Shown: piece by piece, positions 9,141 through 18,486 of the stretch
Position numbering within the stretch: position 1 is the stretch's first letter
How the letters are laid out: every line of letters starts with the position of its first letter
Origin: Saprospiraceae bacterium
Lineage (GTDB): Bacteria; Bacteroidota; Bacteroidia; Chitinophagales; Saprospiraceae
NCBI GenBank assembly: GCA_016716185.1
Contig: JADJWV010000002.1
Coordinates: forward strand, 2,834,501-2,898,500
Direction: 5' to 3'
DNA length: 64,000 nucleotides
Position numbers and translations under genes: made by a program
Notes under the pieces: generated by a model
What the model saw: the letters and a program-made list of their open reading frames with translations, nothing else
Told to the model about the DNA's origin: nothing
The model's database searches: none

Positions 9141-9148
9141 CAAAGGTA
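9141..9148 (-). promoter_or_regulatory. -7 box (TACCTTTG) of AIM24-family gene
   Basis: Exact TAnnTTTG match on the minus strand, 14 bp before the start codon at 9126, giving a 5' UTR of only about 10 nt. Confidence 0.5.
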
Positions 9149-9261
9149 AGTTTTAGAGAATTTCATTGTTTGAGAAATTCTCAGATTGCAGAACATCCGC
9201 CATCTTTATAACAGTCTCATAATATTCGCCAATTATAAAAGGATAAAGACAGGGACAAAAC

Positions 9262-10251
9262 TCATTCTACTTTTTCTCCGGGCTCGTACACTACCTGTTT
9301 GATCCTATTTTTAACCGGTTTTACGGTTTGCAGATAGCGGTAAATAGCCTTGAGTTCGAGGGTATCCATTCTCGAAAAAGCACCCCAGGGCATCGTACTT
9401 CCTTTGTGAACTCGTCCCTTTTTAAAGCGGGCAATAAATGCATCTTCCGTCCACTGTGACATAATACTGGTTTCCGGATCAGGGGTAATGTTTGGCGTTA
9501 CAAATGTTTTTCCCTCAGAAAATTCATCCGGAGGAAATACCGTGCCACCCGCAAAAGGTTCACCAACAAAAGCTCCGCTTTTTAAATCCCGTTCCGTATG
9601 GCAACCATTGCAGTTGGCCACAGAATTTGCCAGGTATTTGCCGTATTCAGCCGTTGTATCGATGGTCACTGATTTTGGAGGATCTCCTTTTGTGCCTTGA
9701 GGTTGGATGACCCCAAAACTCATTAATGCTTTACCAAGCATACTTAAAGAAGTTTTTGGAACGGCATGGTTAACAGCCGGTTGGGAACGAAGATAGGATA
9801 TGATGGCGGTAAGGTCCTCATCGCTCAACTCCGCAAAGGGCATAAATGGAAATATGCAATTACCATCCTTGCCAACCATATGCCTCATAACCCTGGCTAA
9901 TTCCTGGTCTGTGAAATTACCTATACCAGTCTCTGCATCCGGAGTGAGGTTGGGCGCTCTGAATGTGCCTGGAGGAATGGTTAAAGACCAGCCGCCACTG
10001 AGGGGGATCACTTCACCATTTTCTACATCTTCAATTTTATCCATCGGAACATGGCAGGTTCCACAATGGGCAGGCCCATAGGCCAAATGTTTTCCCCTGG
10101 CGATCACAGCACTGTCGGTGCTGGCTTTTATTTCAGGCAAGGGAGCCTCGAATTTCTTGTCCCAGGTCAATTGGATGTAGATAAATACCAGGGCAATTAC
10201 GCTGATAATTCCAATAACCAGCCACTTGAAAATTTTGATTAAAGCCTTCAT
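9262..10251 (-). CDS. Membrane-anchored dihaem cytochrome c
   Basis: 329 residues from the ATG at 10251. A TTG further upstream (10281) overlaps the -7 promoter box and cannot be the start. One N-terminal membrane anchor (about residues 7-28) is followed by two cytochrome c domains, each with a CxxCH haem site: CGTCH at 63-67 and CNGCH near 215. The regions after each site contain FRAPNLTPD and FVTPNITPD repeats, as in cytochrome subunits of periplasmic dehydrogenases and related electron carriers. It should sit in the inner membrane facing the periplasm. No dehydrogenase gene is adjacent, so its partner is unknown. Confidence 0.88.
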   Translation of the reverse strand: MKALIKIFKWLVIGIISVIALVFIYIQLTWDKKFEAPLPEIKASTDSAVIARGKHLAYGPAHCGTCHVPMDKIEDVENGEVIPLSGGWSLTIPPGTFRAPNLTPDAETGIGNFTDQELARVMRHMVGKDGNCIFPFMPFAELSDEDLTAIISYLRSQPAVNHAVPKTSLSMLGKALMSFGVIQPQGTKGDPPKSVTIDTTAEYGKYLANSVANCNGCHTERDLKSGAFVGEPFAGGTVFPPDEFSEGKTFVTPNITPDPETSIMSQWTEDAFIARFKKGRVHKGSTMPWGAFSRMDTLELKAIYRYLQTVKPVKNRIKQVVYEPGEKVE

Positions 10252-10278
10252 ATGGAGTTGATTTTGTTTCGAAGAAAG

Positions 10279-10286
10279 CAAAAATA
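10279..10286 (-). promoter_or_regulatory. -7 box (TATTTTTG) of cytochrome c gene
   Basis: Exact TAnnTTTG match on the minus strand, 27 bp upstream of the ATG at 10251. It rules out the longer TTG-started version of the protein. Confidence 0.5.
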
Positions 10287-10528
10287 TCGCATTTTATTAT
10301 CAGAATAAAAACAATTTCCCAATTTAATATGGAAAATCCCAGAAACGGGGAGGCAGAAGGGGTTTTTATACCCCGGAAAATAAGGTTCTTTAAACTTATA
10401 CTTTAGTTAAATTCTTATGATTTAACATCTTATCAATCGCAAACTTACATATATGAAATACTCCATTTTAATAAATTACCCTGCACTGTAATTCTTTTTC
10501 AACATTGGATTTAAGCTGTTCAAACTGC

Positions 10529-10613
10529 TATAGCTTTACAGTGCTTTTGCCATGGTAAAGAAATAATACCGTGGATCAGGGGGTGCTTTTGAACGGGGCA
10601 TCCCTTTTTTTTT
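10529..10613 (+). ncRNA. Candidate small RNA: promoter-like box, two hairpins, T9
   Basis: TAGCTTTA (10529-10536, one mismatch to TAnnTTTG) is followed by hairpin 1, CCATGGTA (10550-10557) with TACCGTGG (10567-10574), then hairpin 2, GGGGTGC (10580-10586) with GCATCCC (10598-10604), then nine T. The transcript would be about 70 nt. No plus-strand gene lies upstream that could use this terminator. I do not recognise a known RNA family. Confidence 0.3.
10580..10613 (+). terminator. Strong rho-independent terminator, + strand
   Basis: 7-bp stem (one G-U) with an 11-nt loop and nine T directly after it at 10605-10613. The T run exists only on the plus strand. The neighbouring genes are both on the minus strand. 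Confidence 0.6.
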
Positions 10614-10815
10614 GACTTTTGGACCTTTTGACCTGTAGGTAAATTCAAAACCCAATTTATTAGCATGCGGGAGTTCATATAATTTCACCCCTTCGGGGTT
10701 TTGTTCCAGAATAAAATATAAATAGAATTTTTTATCCGCAACACTTTCGCTCTGAGCTCAATCTCAATTCTGTTTTCTTATGCCTTTTTTATTATACCTA
10801 CGTACCTTTTTCCCT

Positions 10816-10888
10816 TTGGCCTTCAGCCTTAGGCCTTAGGCCTTAAGCCTTAGGCCTTAAGCTTTAAGCCTTAGGCCTTAAGCCTTTT
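10816..10888. repeat. GGCCTTAA/GCCTTAGG octamer-like repeat
   Basis: About nine imperfect units alternating CCTTAGGC and CCTTAAGC, 30 bp downstream of the SLC13 gene stop. The rest of the 10282-10918 gap holds the candidate small RNA and otherwise AT-rich sequence without a gene. Confidence 0.85.
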
Positions 10889-10918
10889 AACCTCTATACC
10901 TTTCAGCTTGCCATGAAC

Positions 10919-12406
10919 TTACAAAATCCTCGAAATCATAAAGTAACTCATCAAGCTGACAATTACGATGCTCCACATATTTATGACAAATCCGGCGCGC
11001 AACATCGATCGCATGGGAATTTCTCCACTGGCAAAAACGATGGCATTGGGAGGCGTGCCCATTGGCAACATGCCGGCACAGCTGGCGCCTAATGCCATGG
11101 GTATTCCTAAATACAAAGGGTGGATATTTAAAGAGATTGCAACAGATGTAACAATGGGTGCCATGACCAAAACTTGTGCAATGTTGCTCATGACTTCGCT
11201 TAAAAACACTGAAACTGTGGTCACCAGAAAAATGAGCAGTAATAAATGCTCGGGTGCTGTTCTTGAAATAAACTCTCCCATACGCTGCATGATCCCGGTT
11301 GATTCCAGGCTTTTGGCAAGAGCCAATCCGCCACCAAACATCAGCAAAATACCCCAGGCCATTTTGGTGGTGTCTTTCCATTCCAACAAACTAACGAATG
11401 TTTGTTCCTGAGAAGTTTCTGATTCTTTTCCCGAGGGTACGATAAACAACAGCATGGCCGCAAAAAGTGCAATACCCGTATCACTTAAGTTCCAACCCAG
11501 ATACGTTATAAATAAATCTTTAGTGATCCATAACAAGGCTGCAAAACAAAATACAACAAACACTCTTTTTTCAGCTTTTGTCCAAGGGCCCAAAGCTTTC
11601 AGTTCATTTTCAATAAAAGCACCGGCTTCATCCCCCGGTGTGTGGTCAATTTTAAACAACAACCTGGTAAAAGAAAAATACATCGCTGTCAAAATGATGA
11701 CTGCGATTGGAAAACACAATGCAAACCAACTTACAAATGTGATGGAACCTTCCAATTCTGAATTGACGTATCCAACGTAAGCAGTATTGGGGGGTGTGCC
11801 TATGATGGTGGATATTCCACCAATGTTGGAAGCATATGCAATGCTGAGTAAAACTGCTATTTGAAGTTTTCTGAATTCCTTTGAATTGATTTGATCTTTC
11901 AATACATGTATAACAGACAGTGCAATAGGATACATCATCAGAGTCGTAGCGGTATTGGAAATCCACATACTGATGCAAAAAGCAGAAACCATAAACCCAA
12001 GAAGGATGCGATTTAATGAGGAACCTGTTTTTGTCAAAATAAACAAAGCGATCCTCTTGTGCAAATTGCTTTTTTCAATGGCAAGTGCAAGAAAAAAACC
12101 TCCCATAAATAAAAAAATTATGGGATCCGCGTAATGCGGTGCCGTTTTATTTAAAGTCTCAATTCCCAGCCATGGAAACAGTATCAAAGGAAATAAGGCT
12201 ACTACCGGCATAGGCAACACTTCAAAAATCCAAAAAGAAATCATAAGTATTGCACAGCAACTCAAGCGGAGTGCACTTTCATTCAACGCAAATGGATTTG
12301 TCAAATAGTTGAGCAGGATCAGCAAAAAAATCAAAACCAGGGTGGCAAATTTAGAATTTGAATTTTCGAATTTTCTACTCTTCGAATTCTTGTTTAAACT
12401 ATCCAT
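10919..12406 (-). CDS. SLC13/DASS family sodium:dicarboxylate (or sulfate) symporter
   Basis: 495 residues, about 11-12 membrane spans. DASS hallmarks are clear: the first Ser-Asn-Thr motif in WISNTATTLMMYP (about residue 148), NIGGISTIIGTPPNTAY, and a second pseudo-symmetric half with EVMSNIAQVLVMAPI and GMLPMGTPPNAIVFASG. These motifs build the two sodium and substrate sites in the inner membrane. The substrate is most often a C4-dicarboxylate; sulfate or citrate cannot be excluded. The first ~20 residues are a hydrophilic Ser/Asn/Lys-rich leader. TerC lies just upstream on the same strand (28 bp), so they may be cotranscribed. Confidence 0.9.
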   Translation of the reverse strand: MDSLNKNSKSRKFENSNSKFATLVLIFLLILLNYLTNPFALNESALRLSCCAILMISFWIFEVLPMPVVALFPLILFPWLGIETLNKTAPHYADPIIFLFMGGFFLALAIEKSNLHKRIALFILTKTGSSLNRILLGFMVSAFCISMWISNTATTLMMYPIALSVIHVLKDQINSKEFRKLQIAVLLSIAYASNIGGISTIIGTPPNTAYVGYVNSELEGSITFVSWFALCFPIAVIILTAMYFSFTRLLFKIDHTPGDEAGAFIENELKALGPWTKAEKRVFVVFCFAALLWITKDLFITYLGWNLSDTGIALFAAMLLFIVPSGKESETSQEQTFVSLLEWKDTTKMAWGILLMFGGGLALAKSLESTGIMQRMGEFISRTAPEHLLLLIFLVTTVSVFLSEVMSNIAQVLVMAPIVTSVAISLNIHPLYLGIPMALGASCAGMLPMGTPPNAIVFASGEIPMRSMLRAGFVINMWSIVIVSLMSYFMISRIL

Positions 12407-12434
12407 TTTATAAACGACAAGAACCAGAGTGGTC

Positions 12435-13166
12435 CTATTTCATTTTGGCTGCTGCACCCCGCAGCCCGGCTCTGATGTTGATGGCTTCCACGCCCACAGA
12501 AAATGCCATGGCAAAATAAATGTAAGCTTTTGGAAAATGAAAGTGCAGGCCTTCTGCAACCAGTGCAGTACCGATCATGATCAGGAATGCAAGTGCCAAA
12601 ACCTTAACTGCAGGATGTTTATTTACAAAATTGGCAATGGAACCCGATAACAGCAACATGACTAAAACCGATACAACAACAGCGGCAATCATGATGTACA
12701 AATTACTCACCATTCCAACAGCAGTGATTACAGAATCCAGAGAGAATACAATATCAATCAGAATGATTTGCATAATGATGCTGTTGAAGCTGATTTTGGC
12801 AGGAATATGAGCATCTTCTTCCTGACTGCTGGCTTCCTCTACTTTATGGTGAATTTCTTTTACACTTTTAAAAATCAGGAACAAGCCTCCGAGTAATAAA
12901 ATCAAATCTCGTCCCGAAAGCGAATAAGTATGCACCGTAAATAACGGTGTTGTGAGTTTCATGATCAGGCTGAGCGAAAAAAGCAAAGCTATCCGGGCAA
13001 ACAAAGCCAGAAAAAGTCCAAGTTTTCTACCCCTTTCCCTTTGGTCTTCGGGAAGTTTATTGGTTAATATGGAAATAAAAATGATGTTATCAATTCCTAA
13101 AACGATTTCCAAAGCCACCAAAGTGATAAATCCTACCAGTAAATCGGGATTTAAAAAAGCATCCAT
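12435..13166 (-). CDS. TerC family integral membrane protein
   Basis: 243 residues, about seven spans. The N-terminal LEIVLGIDNIIFISIL (about residues 19-34) and the internal repeat IDIVFSLDSVITAVGM (near 137-152) are the duplicated TerC motifs with conserved Asp residues in the membrane. The family is linked to tellurite resistance and, in studied members, manganese export or metal loading during protein secretion. Here no ter genes are adjacent, so a general metal-ion role is more likely than tellurite resistance; this is inference. Confidence 0.9.
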   Translation of the reverse strand: MDAFLNPDLLVGFITLVALEIVLGIDNIIFISILTNKLPEDQRERGRKLGLFLALFARIALLFSLSLIMKLTTPLFTVHTYSLSGRDLILLLGGLFLIFKSVKEIHHKVEEASSQEEDAHIPAKISFNSIIMQIILIDIVFSLDSVITAVGMVSNLYIMIAAVVVSVLVMLLLSGSIANFVNKHPAVKVLALAFLIMIGTALVAEGLHFHFPKAYIYFAMAFSVGVEAINIRAGLRGAAAKMK

Positions 13167-13231
13167 ACATGAATTTTAACAGACTGCAAGTAACAAAAAA
13201 ACCAGTAAATACGGGATTGATAAAAACAAAA

Positions 13232-13257
13232 AACCCCGAAAAATGATTCCCGGGGTT
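13232..13257 (-). terminator. Rho-independent terminator of the DUF1800-DUF1501 unit
   Basis: On the minus strand AACCCCG pairs perfectly with CGGGGTT, closing a 12-nt loop, and is followed by a TTTTTTGTTTTT tract. It lies about 28 bp after the DUF1501 stop codon. Confidence 0.75.
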
Positions 13258-13284
13258 CTTTTGTGTTATCGAAATCTAAAAAAC

Positions 13285-14880
13285 TTATCCGCGAACTTTC
13301 ATCATATTTTTTACCTGCTGGATGGAACCATTTTGCAACCTCACGTAATAAATTCCTGCAGGTGCCTCTTCCAGATTGCATTCAATGTCATATTTGCCGG
13401 CCTGCATATCTCCGTCAACCAAGGTTTTGATGACCGATCCTTCGTTGTTGATAATCTGGATCATCGTATGACCACCAAATGTTTCAAATTTAATTTTGGT
13501 GCGATCGACGAATGGATTAGGATATGCATATACCAGATTTTCACCCAGTTTCGTATTGTTATCGTGGACGGATGTCGGGATGCAATTGCTTTGATCGAGT
13601 ATGGGCAGTTTCTGATAATTGCGCAGCAATACCGTTTCCAGATCCGGATCAGGTACGCAAAACCAGTTTCCTAATATCGAAGCATAAACCGATCTGAAAT
13701 CGTATTGCATGGGCAAATTGGAATTTGCTTTGGAATTTGGATCGATCACAGGATTTGTTCCCACAACCCCCGGGATGACTTTGGCACCAAAAACAAACAT
13801 CGGTTGAGCAGCGCCGTGGTCGGTTCCACCGGATGCATTTGAAATAATTCTCCGGCCAAATTCGGAGAAGGTCATACCCAGTACACGGTTTTCCATACCC
13901 AGCAATTTAACGTCATCCATAAAGGCACCGATCGCATCGGAAAGCCCTTTCAACAAATTTGCATGGTTACCCGTGCTTTTATCATTGACATTTGCCTGAT
14001 TGGAATGGGTGTCGTAACCTCCGGTGCTTAACCAAAAAATACGCGTTTTGATACCTCCTGAAATCAACTTCGCTACAATACCAAGTTGCTGACCTAAAGT
14101 GTAGCCAAGTTCACCGCTCTTCGGGTACAATTGAGAAAGGTTAGCTCCTTTGTCGGCTGCCCCTTTTACAGAGTCTCCGAATTTATCTGTTTGTCTTTGC
14201 ACTTCCCTGACATAAGCCAATTCTTTGCCTAAATAATTGGATGGAGCGGGGTCGACAAATAAACTACCCGTAAGATTCAGCGGATCCGAGGTGTTTGAAA
14301 TGGAAATGGCCATCGGAACTCCCTGATTTTGTAATCCTAAAACGACGTTTCCACCCATCCGGATTCCCAATGGATCGGGCATATCGGTGTTTGGAAAACC
14401 TACCGGATAATTCGGATATTCATAAGCCAGATATCTGCCGGCCCATCCTGAATAAAGGAATTCTGTGGAGTCGGAACCAGTCATCATGATATCCGTTGCA
14501 CGGAAATGCGAATAATTAAATTTCGTATATCCTACGCTTTGAATGACAGAAAGTTTACCCTCATTATAAAGGTCATACATACGTGTCATAGCCGGATGCA
14601 AAGCTGTGGCACCATTGGTACCCCCAAGTTTTAAAAGTTTATTTTCAGGAACCAGAATTCTTTCGCGAATTGAAGGAAGAGCAAGTGCGGCATATTGATC
14701 AACAGGAATCACGGTATTCAATCCATCATTACCACCGCTTAATTGTACGATGATCAATACGCGGTCTGTTTCGTACAGGGAATTGTGCAAAGCCGATAGC
14801 ATCGGACTGGAGGCGTGGGCTGTAACTGTAATTCCACCAACCGTAACCGGAACTGTTTGTAAAAACGATCTTCTTTTCAT
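13285..14880 (-). CDS. DUF1501 domain protein with T9SS type A sorting domain
   Basis: 531 residues. It begins MKRRSFLQTVPVTVGG, a twin-arginine-like signal (RRSFL). The DUF1501 domain (about 35-425) has LIIVQLSGGNDGLNTVIP, FSHF-like YSHFRATDIM, GGYDTHSNQ and EFGRRIISNASGGTDHG, which place the family near sulfatase/alkaline-phosphatase-like folds. The last ~80 residues (AYPNPFVDRTKIKF ... GIYYVRLQNGSIQQVKNM) form a Por-type sorting domain that directs export by the type IX system. It follows a DUF1800 gene by 34 bp; the two families are commonly paired, and no reaction is established for them. Confidence 0.88.
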   Translation of the reverse strand: MKRRSFLQTVPVTVGGITVTAHASSPMLSALHNSLYETDRVLIIVQLSGGNDGLNTVIPVDQYAALALPSIRERILVPENKLLKLGGTNGATALHPAMTRMYDLYNEGKLSVIQSVGYTKFNYSHFRATDIMMTGSDSTEFLYSGWAGRYLAYEYPNYPVGFPNTDMPDPLGIRMGGNVVLGLQNQGVPMAISISNTSDPLNLTGSLFVDPAPSNYLGKELAYVREVQRQTDKFGDSVKGAADKGANLSQLYPKSGELGYTLGQQLGIVAKLISGGIKTRIFWLSTGGYDTHSNQANVNDKSTGNHANLLKGLSDAIGAFMDDVKLLGMENRVLGMTFSEFGRRIISNASGGTDHGAAQPMFVFGAKVIPGVVGTNPVIDPNSKANSNLPMQYDFRSVYASILGNWFCVPDPDLETVLLRNYQKLPILDQSNCIPTSVHDNNTKLGENLVYAYPNPFVDRTKIKFETFGGHTMIQIINNEGSVIKTLVDGDMQAGKYDIECNLEEAPAGIYYVRLQNGSIQQVKNMMKVRG

Positions 14881-14914
14881 ATAAATGTTTTAAAGGAGAT
14901 TAATGATTAAAAAA

Positions 14915-16666
14915 TTAACAAAGATGGAATTCTGCTGAAGACATGATGTAAATGAACAAGTCCTGCAACATTGTTGGAACTCTTTTGGCCTCTGGATCCG
15001 TTGTATTTGGATTAGCCAGATACACTTCCCAGGCGTCGGTCCAATAATAATCAGTGGATTGACCCAAAAGTAAATAGTTAGTTTTCAACTGGTCTTTTAC
15101 CGATTGTGATACCGCAGCGCCAAGCAACAATTCTACGGCTTCTGATATTAAATCATTTGGATCCGATGGATTGGCAAATCTTTTGACAAAGTCAACCCAA
15201 TTGTATTTGACTGTAAATCCGTATGATGGACTGGAAGCTCCACCATAGGTATTGTTTTTATTGAGAGAAAAACTGCTTCTCGAAAACGTTTCATAACCTG
15301 ATTTTCTTACAGGATATGTCGATGTATCAATCCAAAATTCGTAATACGATGGCGCCTGGTAATAGGCAGGCCATCCGGCCACATTGGGAGGATCATTCAC
15401 ATCCTGACCGGCATTAACATTAAATGTATGGACTCTGTTCCACATGTAGTATTGTGCCTCCAGTTGTGCACTTGTTGGAATCGGGTATTGTAAGGCTCTC
15501 ACAATACCTACGTGATATTCAATGGCACTCTTGATCATACAACCCCTGTGTTCGGGTTTGAAGAAATATTCTGAACCCAAGAGGGCTTTGACCACATAAT
15601 GCATTTGATCGGGATCATTGGTATATTGTCTGAATATTTCAGCAAGTGGCTCGATAACTTCTGCTTCGATTTCCGGAGTGATTTCATAATAGACGAAGAA
15701 ATTCCATAGTCTTCTGCAGATGTATTTCGAAACTTCTTCAGTGGCAAAGATCATTTCGATTAAATCATCCAACTCCTTGAATGCCCTTTTTTCCTCTACG
15801 GTTTCGAAAGGTGCCTTATCTTTTTCCTCAATGCTTGTATCGGTGATGATGACTTTATTTCCGTAAAATGCCGAAAATTGCTTGGGATTGGTATCGTGAT
15901 TATTTTTGTTGAAGCCTTTTGTGGGGAGAATATTCAGATTATTTGCACGGGTCACCAAAGTCCATCCCGTCAATACCCTGGCTGCCGCCTTTACATCATC
16001 TTCTGTATATCCTGATCCTGGTCCTTTTCCCACTGTAAACAATTCCTGAAGTTCCCGGGCATAGTTTTCATCCGGTGCAGTTTTGGTATTTACATTTCCA
16101 TTTAAATAACGCAGCATCCCCGGATCCAGGCTGATATCTTTTATCAGTTGCTTATAGTTTCCAAAGGCATGTTTTCTGTAGAGATTCTGAGTAAAAAAAA
16201 CACTGTTCGAATTTTCAACCACGCTGTCTTCGATGACCAGAACGGTTTGATAGAATTGGATCATTTTTTCATAAACGGTTTGTTCCTGATGGATCATCAA
16301 TCCAGTCCACCAGTTTTTTAAACTCAAACGCCTGTTGTTGCTGGGACTTGCCACCACATTCGCAGGAATTGGGGTATTCACCCAGGTTTTGCCCCATTCG
16401 ACAGCGTATTTATATTGACCGGAACCGACAGGATCCTCATATTTTTCCAGCGTATCAAGATCTGGATTTGCATTATTAAAATAAGCTCTGACCGGTGGGT
16501 CTGGAATCTGTGGTGTTTTCGGAACCAGCAGATCTAAAACTTCCTGAAAGGATTTATTTTTAAAAAATTCAAGATCAGCATGGCTCACGCCAAACATTGA
16601 CCTTCGGAGGAGGTGGAGTAACTCCGGCTTTCCGAAAGGGCCGGAAAAAGGTTTTAATAGTCCCAT
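14915..16666 (-). CDS. DUF1800 domain-containing protein
   Basis: 583 residues. The N-terminal HLLRRSMFGVSHADLEFFKNKSF and the central NENYARELQELFTVG-like stretch (here DENYARELQELFTVGKG, about residues 195-210), ARVLTGW and FICRRLWNFFV-like segment are DUF1800 marks. Near the C terminus are NDPPNVAGWPAYYQAPSYYEFW and a final LQDLFIYIMSSAEFHLC. No clear signal peptide is seen at this start. It is the first gene of the two-gene unit with the DUF1501 protein, so they probably act together at the cell surface or in the periplasm. Function unknown. Confidence 0.85.
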   Translation of the reverse strand: MGLLKPFSGPFGKPELLHLLRRSMFGVSHADLEFFKNKSFQEVLDLLVPKTPQIPDPPVRAYFNNANPDLDTLEKYEDPVGSGQYKYAVEWGKTWVNTPIPANVVASPSNNRRLSLKNWWTGLMIHQEQTVYEKMIQFYQTVLVIEDSVVENSNSVFFTQNLYRKHAFGNYKQLIKDISLDPGMLRYLNGNVNTKTAPDENYARELQELFTVGKGPGSGYTEDDVKAAARVLTGWTLVTRANNLNILPTKGFNKNNHDTNPKQFSAFYGNKVIITDTSIEEKDKAPFETVEEKRAFKELDDLIEMIFATEEVSKYICRRLWNFFVYYEITPEIEAEVIEPLAEIFRQYTNDPDQMHYVVKALLGSEYFFKPEHRGCMIKSAIEYHVGIVRALQYPIPTSAQLEAQYYMWNRVHTFNVNAGQDVNDPPNVAGWPAYYQAPSYYEFWIDTSTYPVRKSGYETFSRSSFSLNKNNTYGGASSPSYGFTVKYNWVDFVKRFANPSDPNDLISEAVELLLGAAVSQSVKDQLKTNYLLLGQSTDYYWTDAWEVYLANPNTTDPEAKRVPTMLQDLFIYIMSSAEFHLC

Positions 16667-16780
16667 ACACGATTGTTTTAATAGGTAAAAATACGAGTAA
16701 TTAACACTTTATTTATGAAAATACGAGAGATTAATGGGTTGGGTTGCTCAGCTATCATAAATAATAAAGGGCACATCCTT

Positions 16781-16788
16781 TATCTTTG
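16781..16788 (+). promoter_or_regulatory. -7 box (TATCTTTG) of metK
   Basis: Exact TAnnTTTG match 28 bp before the metK ATG, predicting a 5' UTR of about 24 nt. That is too short for a SAM riboswitch. Confidence 0.55.
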
Positions 16789-16816
16789 CCGATCAAATAT
16801 ATAAATTAAATAAAGA

Positions 16817-18139
16817 ATGCCGTATTTATTCACCTCCGAATCCGTTTCAGAAGGACATCCCGATAAAGTTGCCGACCAGATATCCGATGCACTCATCGAT
16901 CATTTTTTAGCTTATGACAAAGAGTCTAAAGTCGCCTGTGAAACTTTGGTAACTACCGGACAGGTCGTACTTGCCGGAGAAGTAAAGTCTAAAGCTTATC
17001 TCGATGTACAGGAAATTGCCAGAGAAGTCATCCGTAAAATCGGTTATACCCGTTCAGAATACATGTTTGAAGCCAACAGCTGTGGAGTTTTTTCTGCTAT
17101 TCACGAACAGTCTGCCGATATCAACCGCGGTGTAGACCGGAAAGTCAAAAAGCAGAATTTTGAAGCCAGAGCCAACGCACAGGGTGCGGGAGACCAGGGG
17201 ATGATGTTTGGGTATGCTACCAACGAGACCGATACGTATATGCCTTTGCCCTTGATGTTATCACACCTGCTGTTGCAGGAGTTATCTAAAATCAGAAGGG
17301 AAGGAAAAGTGATGACCTATCTGAGGCCTGATGCAAAAAGCCAGGTAACCATTGAATACAGCGACGATCATAAACCACTCCGAATAGAAGCCATTGTGGT
17401 TTCTACCCAACACGACGAATTTATATCTGCGGGAAAAGGAATTCAAGCCCAGGAACTGGCCGATTTAAAAATGTTGAAGCAAATCAGAGAAGATGTCATT
17501 CAGATTTTAATTCCCCGGGTAAAACGGAAATTGAATACCTCTTTAAAAAAGTTATTTAATACGGATATAACCTACCACATCAACCCAACAGGAAAATTCG
17601 TTATTGGCGGCCCCCACGGAGACACCGGATTAACCGGCCGAAAAATTATCGTGGATACATACGGAGGAAAAGGTGCTCATGGAGGAGGCGCATTCAGCGG
17701 AAAGGATCCATCCAAAGTCGACCGCTCTGCTGCTTATGCTACCCGCCACATTGCAAAAAACATGGTTGCTGCCGGTTTGTGCGATGAAGTCTTGGTGCAG
17801 GTTTCATATGCCATCGGGGTTGCACGTCCCTGCGGTTTGTACATAAATACATTTGGAACCAGCAAGCTTAAAATGAAAGACAGTCAACTGGCCAAGCGCA
17901 TAGAGAAATTATTCGACATGCGTCCTTATGCCATTGAACAACGACTCAAATTGAGAAGTCCGATTTACTCTGAAACAGCAGCTTACGGACATATGGGAAG
18001 GCCATCAGAAACTGTTTTAAAAACGTTCAATGCCGGAAAAGCCAATGAAAAAACCGTGAAAGTGGAGCTTTTTACCTGGGAAAAACTGGATTATGTTCGG
18101 AAGATCCGGCAGGAATTTGGTTTAAGAGGCAAAGCCTGA
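16817..18139 (+). CDS. metK: S-adenosylmethionine synthetase
   Basis: 440 residues, slightly longer than many MetK proteins. Signatures: TSESVSEGHPDKVADQISD at the N terminus with the catalytic His and metal-binding Asp; GAGDQGMMFGYA (about 115-126) for ATP binding; and GGGAFSGKDPSKVDRSAAY (about 290-308), the glycine-rich phosphate loop. It makes S-adenosylmethionine from methionine and ATP in the cytoplasm. It is monocistronic and followed by a repeat element. All catalytic motifs are intact. Confidence 0.98.
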   Translation: MPYLFTSESVSEGHPDKVADQISDALIDHFLAYDKESKVACETLVTTGQVVLAGEVKSKAYLDVQEIAREVIRKIGYTRSEYMFEANSCGVFSAIHEQSADINRGVDRKVKKQNFEARANAQGAGDQGMMFGYATNETDTYMPLPLMLSHLLLQELSKIRREGKVMTYLRPDAKSQVTIEYSDDHKPLRIEAIVVSTQHDEFISAGKGIQAQELADLKMLKQIREDVIQILIPRVKRKLNTSLKKLFNTDITYHINPTGKFVIGGPHGDTGLTGRKIIVDTYGGKGAHGGGAFSGKDPSKVDRSAAYATRHIAKNMVAAGLCDEVLVQVSYAIGVARPCGLYINTFGTSKLKMKDSQLAKRIEKLFDMRPYAIEQRLKLRSPIYSETAAYGHMGRPSETVLKTFNAGKANEKTVKVELFTWEKLDYVRKIRQEFGLRGKA

Positions 18140-18265
18140 AATCCGTTTTCATCCATCTTCCTTCATAAGCATGACATACCTGATTGAAGTTGCGAATGAC
18201 CGTATTTAAAAGCGGATCATCAATATTCTCCTATGGCCTGGACTTGAATTCAGACTTCTTTATTG

Positions 18266-18431
18266 AACCCAATCTCTGCATTAGAATTGAAAATATACTA
18301 TATATTGTTGATTATCAATATATAGTTTCCAATATATTGCAATAGATAAGGAGATTTACAAAAACCCTAAACAAAGCTTATTGCCTATTGCTTTAAGCTA
18401 AGAAACTGGATTCCATTGCATGAATTGGGTT
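18266..18431. mobile_element. MITE-like repeat element, copy 1 (166 bp)
   Basis: Begins AACCCAAT and ends ATTGGGTT, with the inverted repeat extending imperfectly inward (TGCATTAGAAT against TGCAATGGAAT) and outward (CTTTATTG against CTTTATTC). Inside is a perfect 11-bp inverted repeat, ACTATATATTG / CAATATATAGT. A second copy, over 90% identical by eye, is at 42596-42760. It has no coding capacity. It sits between metK and the promoter of the DUF3667 gene. Confidence 0.75.
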
Positions 18432-18474
18432 GAATAAAGTCCTTTAAAATATTTCTGGTCCACATTTCCCTGTA

Positions 18475-18482
18475 TAGCTTTG
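18475..18482 (+). promoter_or_regulatory. -7 box (TAGCTTTG) of DUF3667 gene, leaderless arrangement
   Basis: Exact TAnnTTTG match ending 4 bp before the ATG at 18487, the same geometry as in front of scpB. Confidence 0.55.
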
Positions 18483-18486
18483 CAAA

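Noticed and set aside
10887..11381. Long frames overlapping the SLC13 gene on both strands
   Set aside because: Composition-driven shadows of a conserved membrane protein gene.
16680..16816. SAM riboswitch upstream of metK
   Set aside because: The -7 box leaves only about 24 nt of leader and no riboswitch-like pairing was seen.
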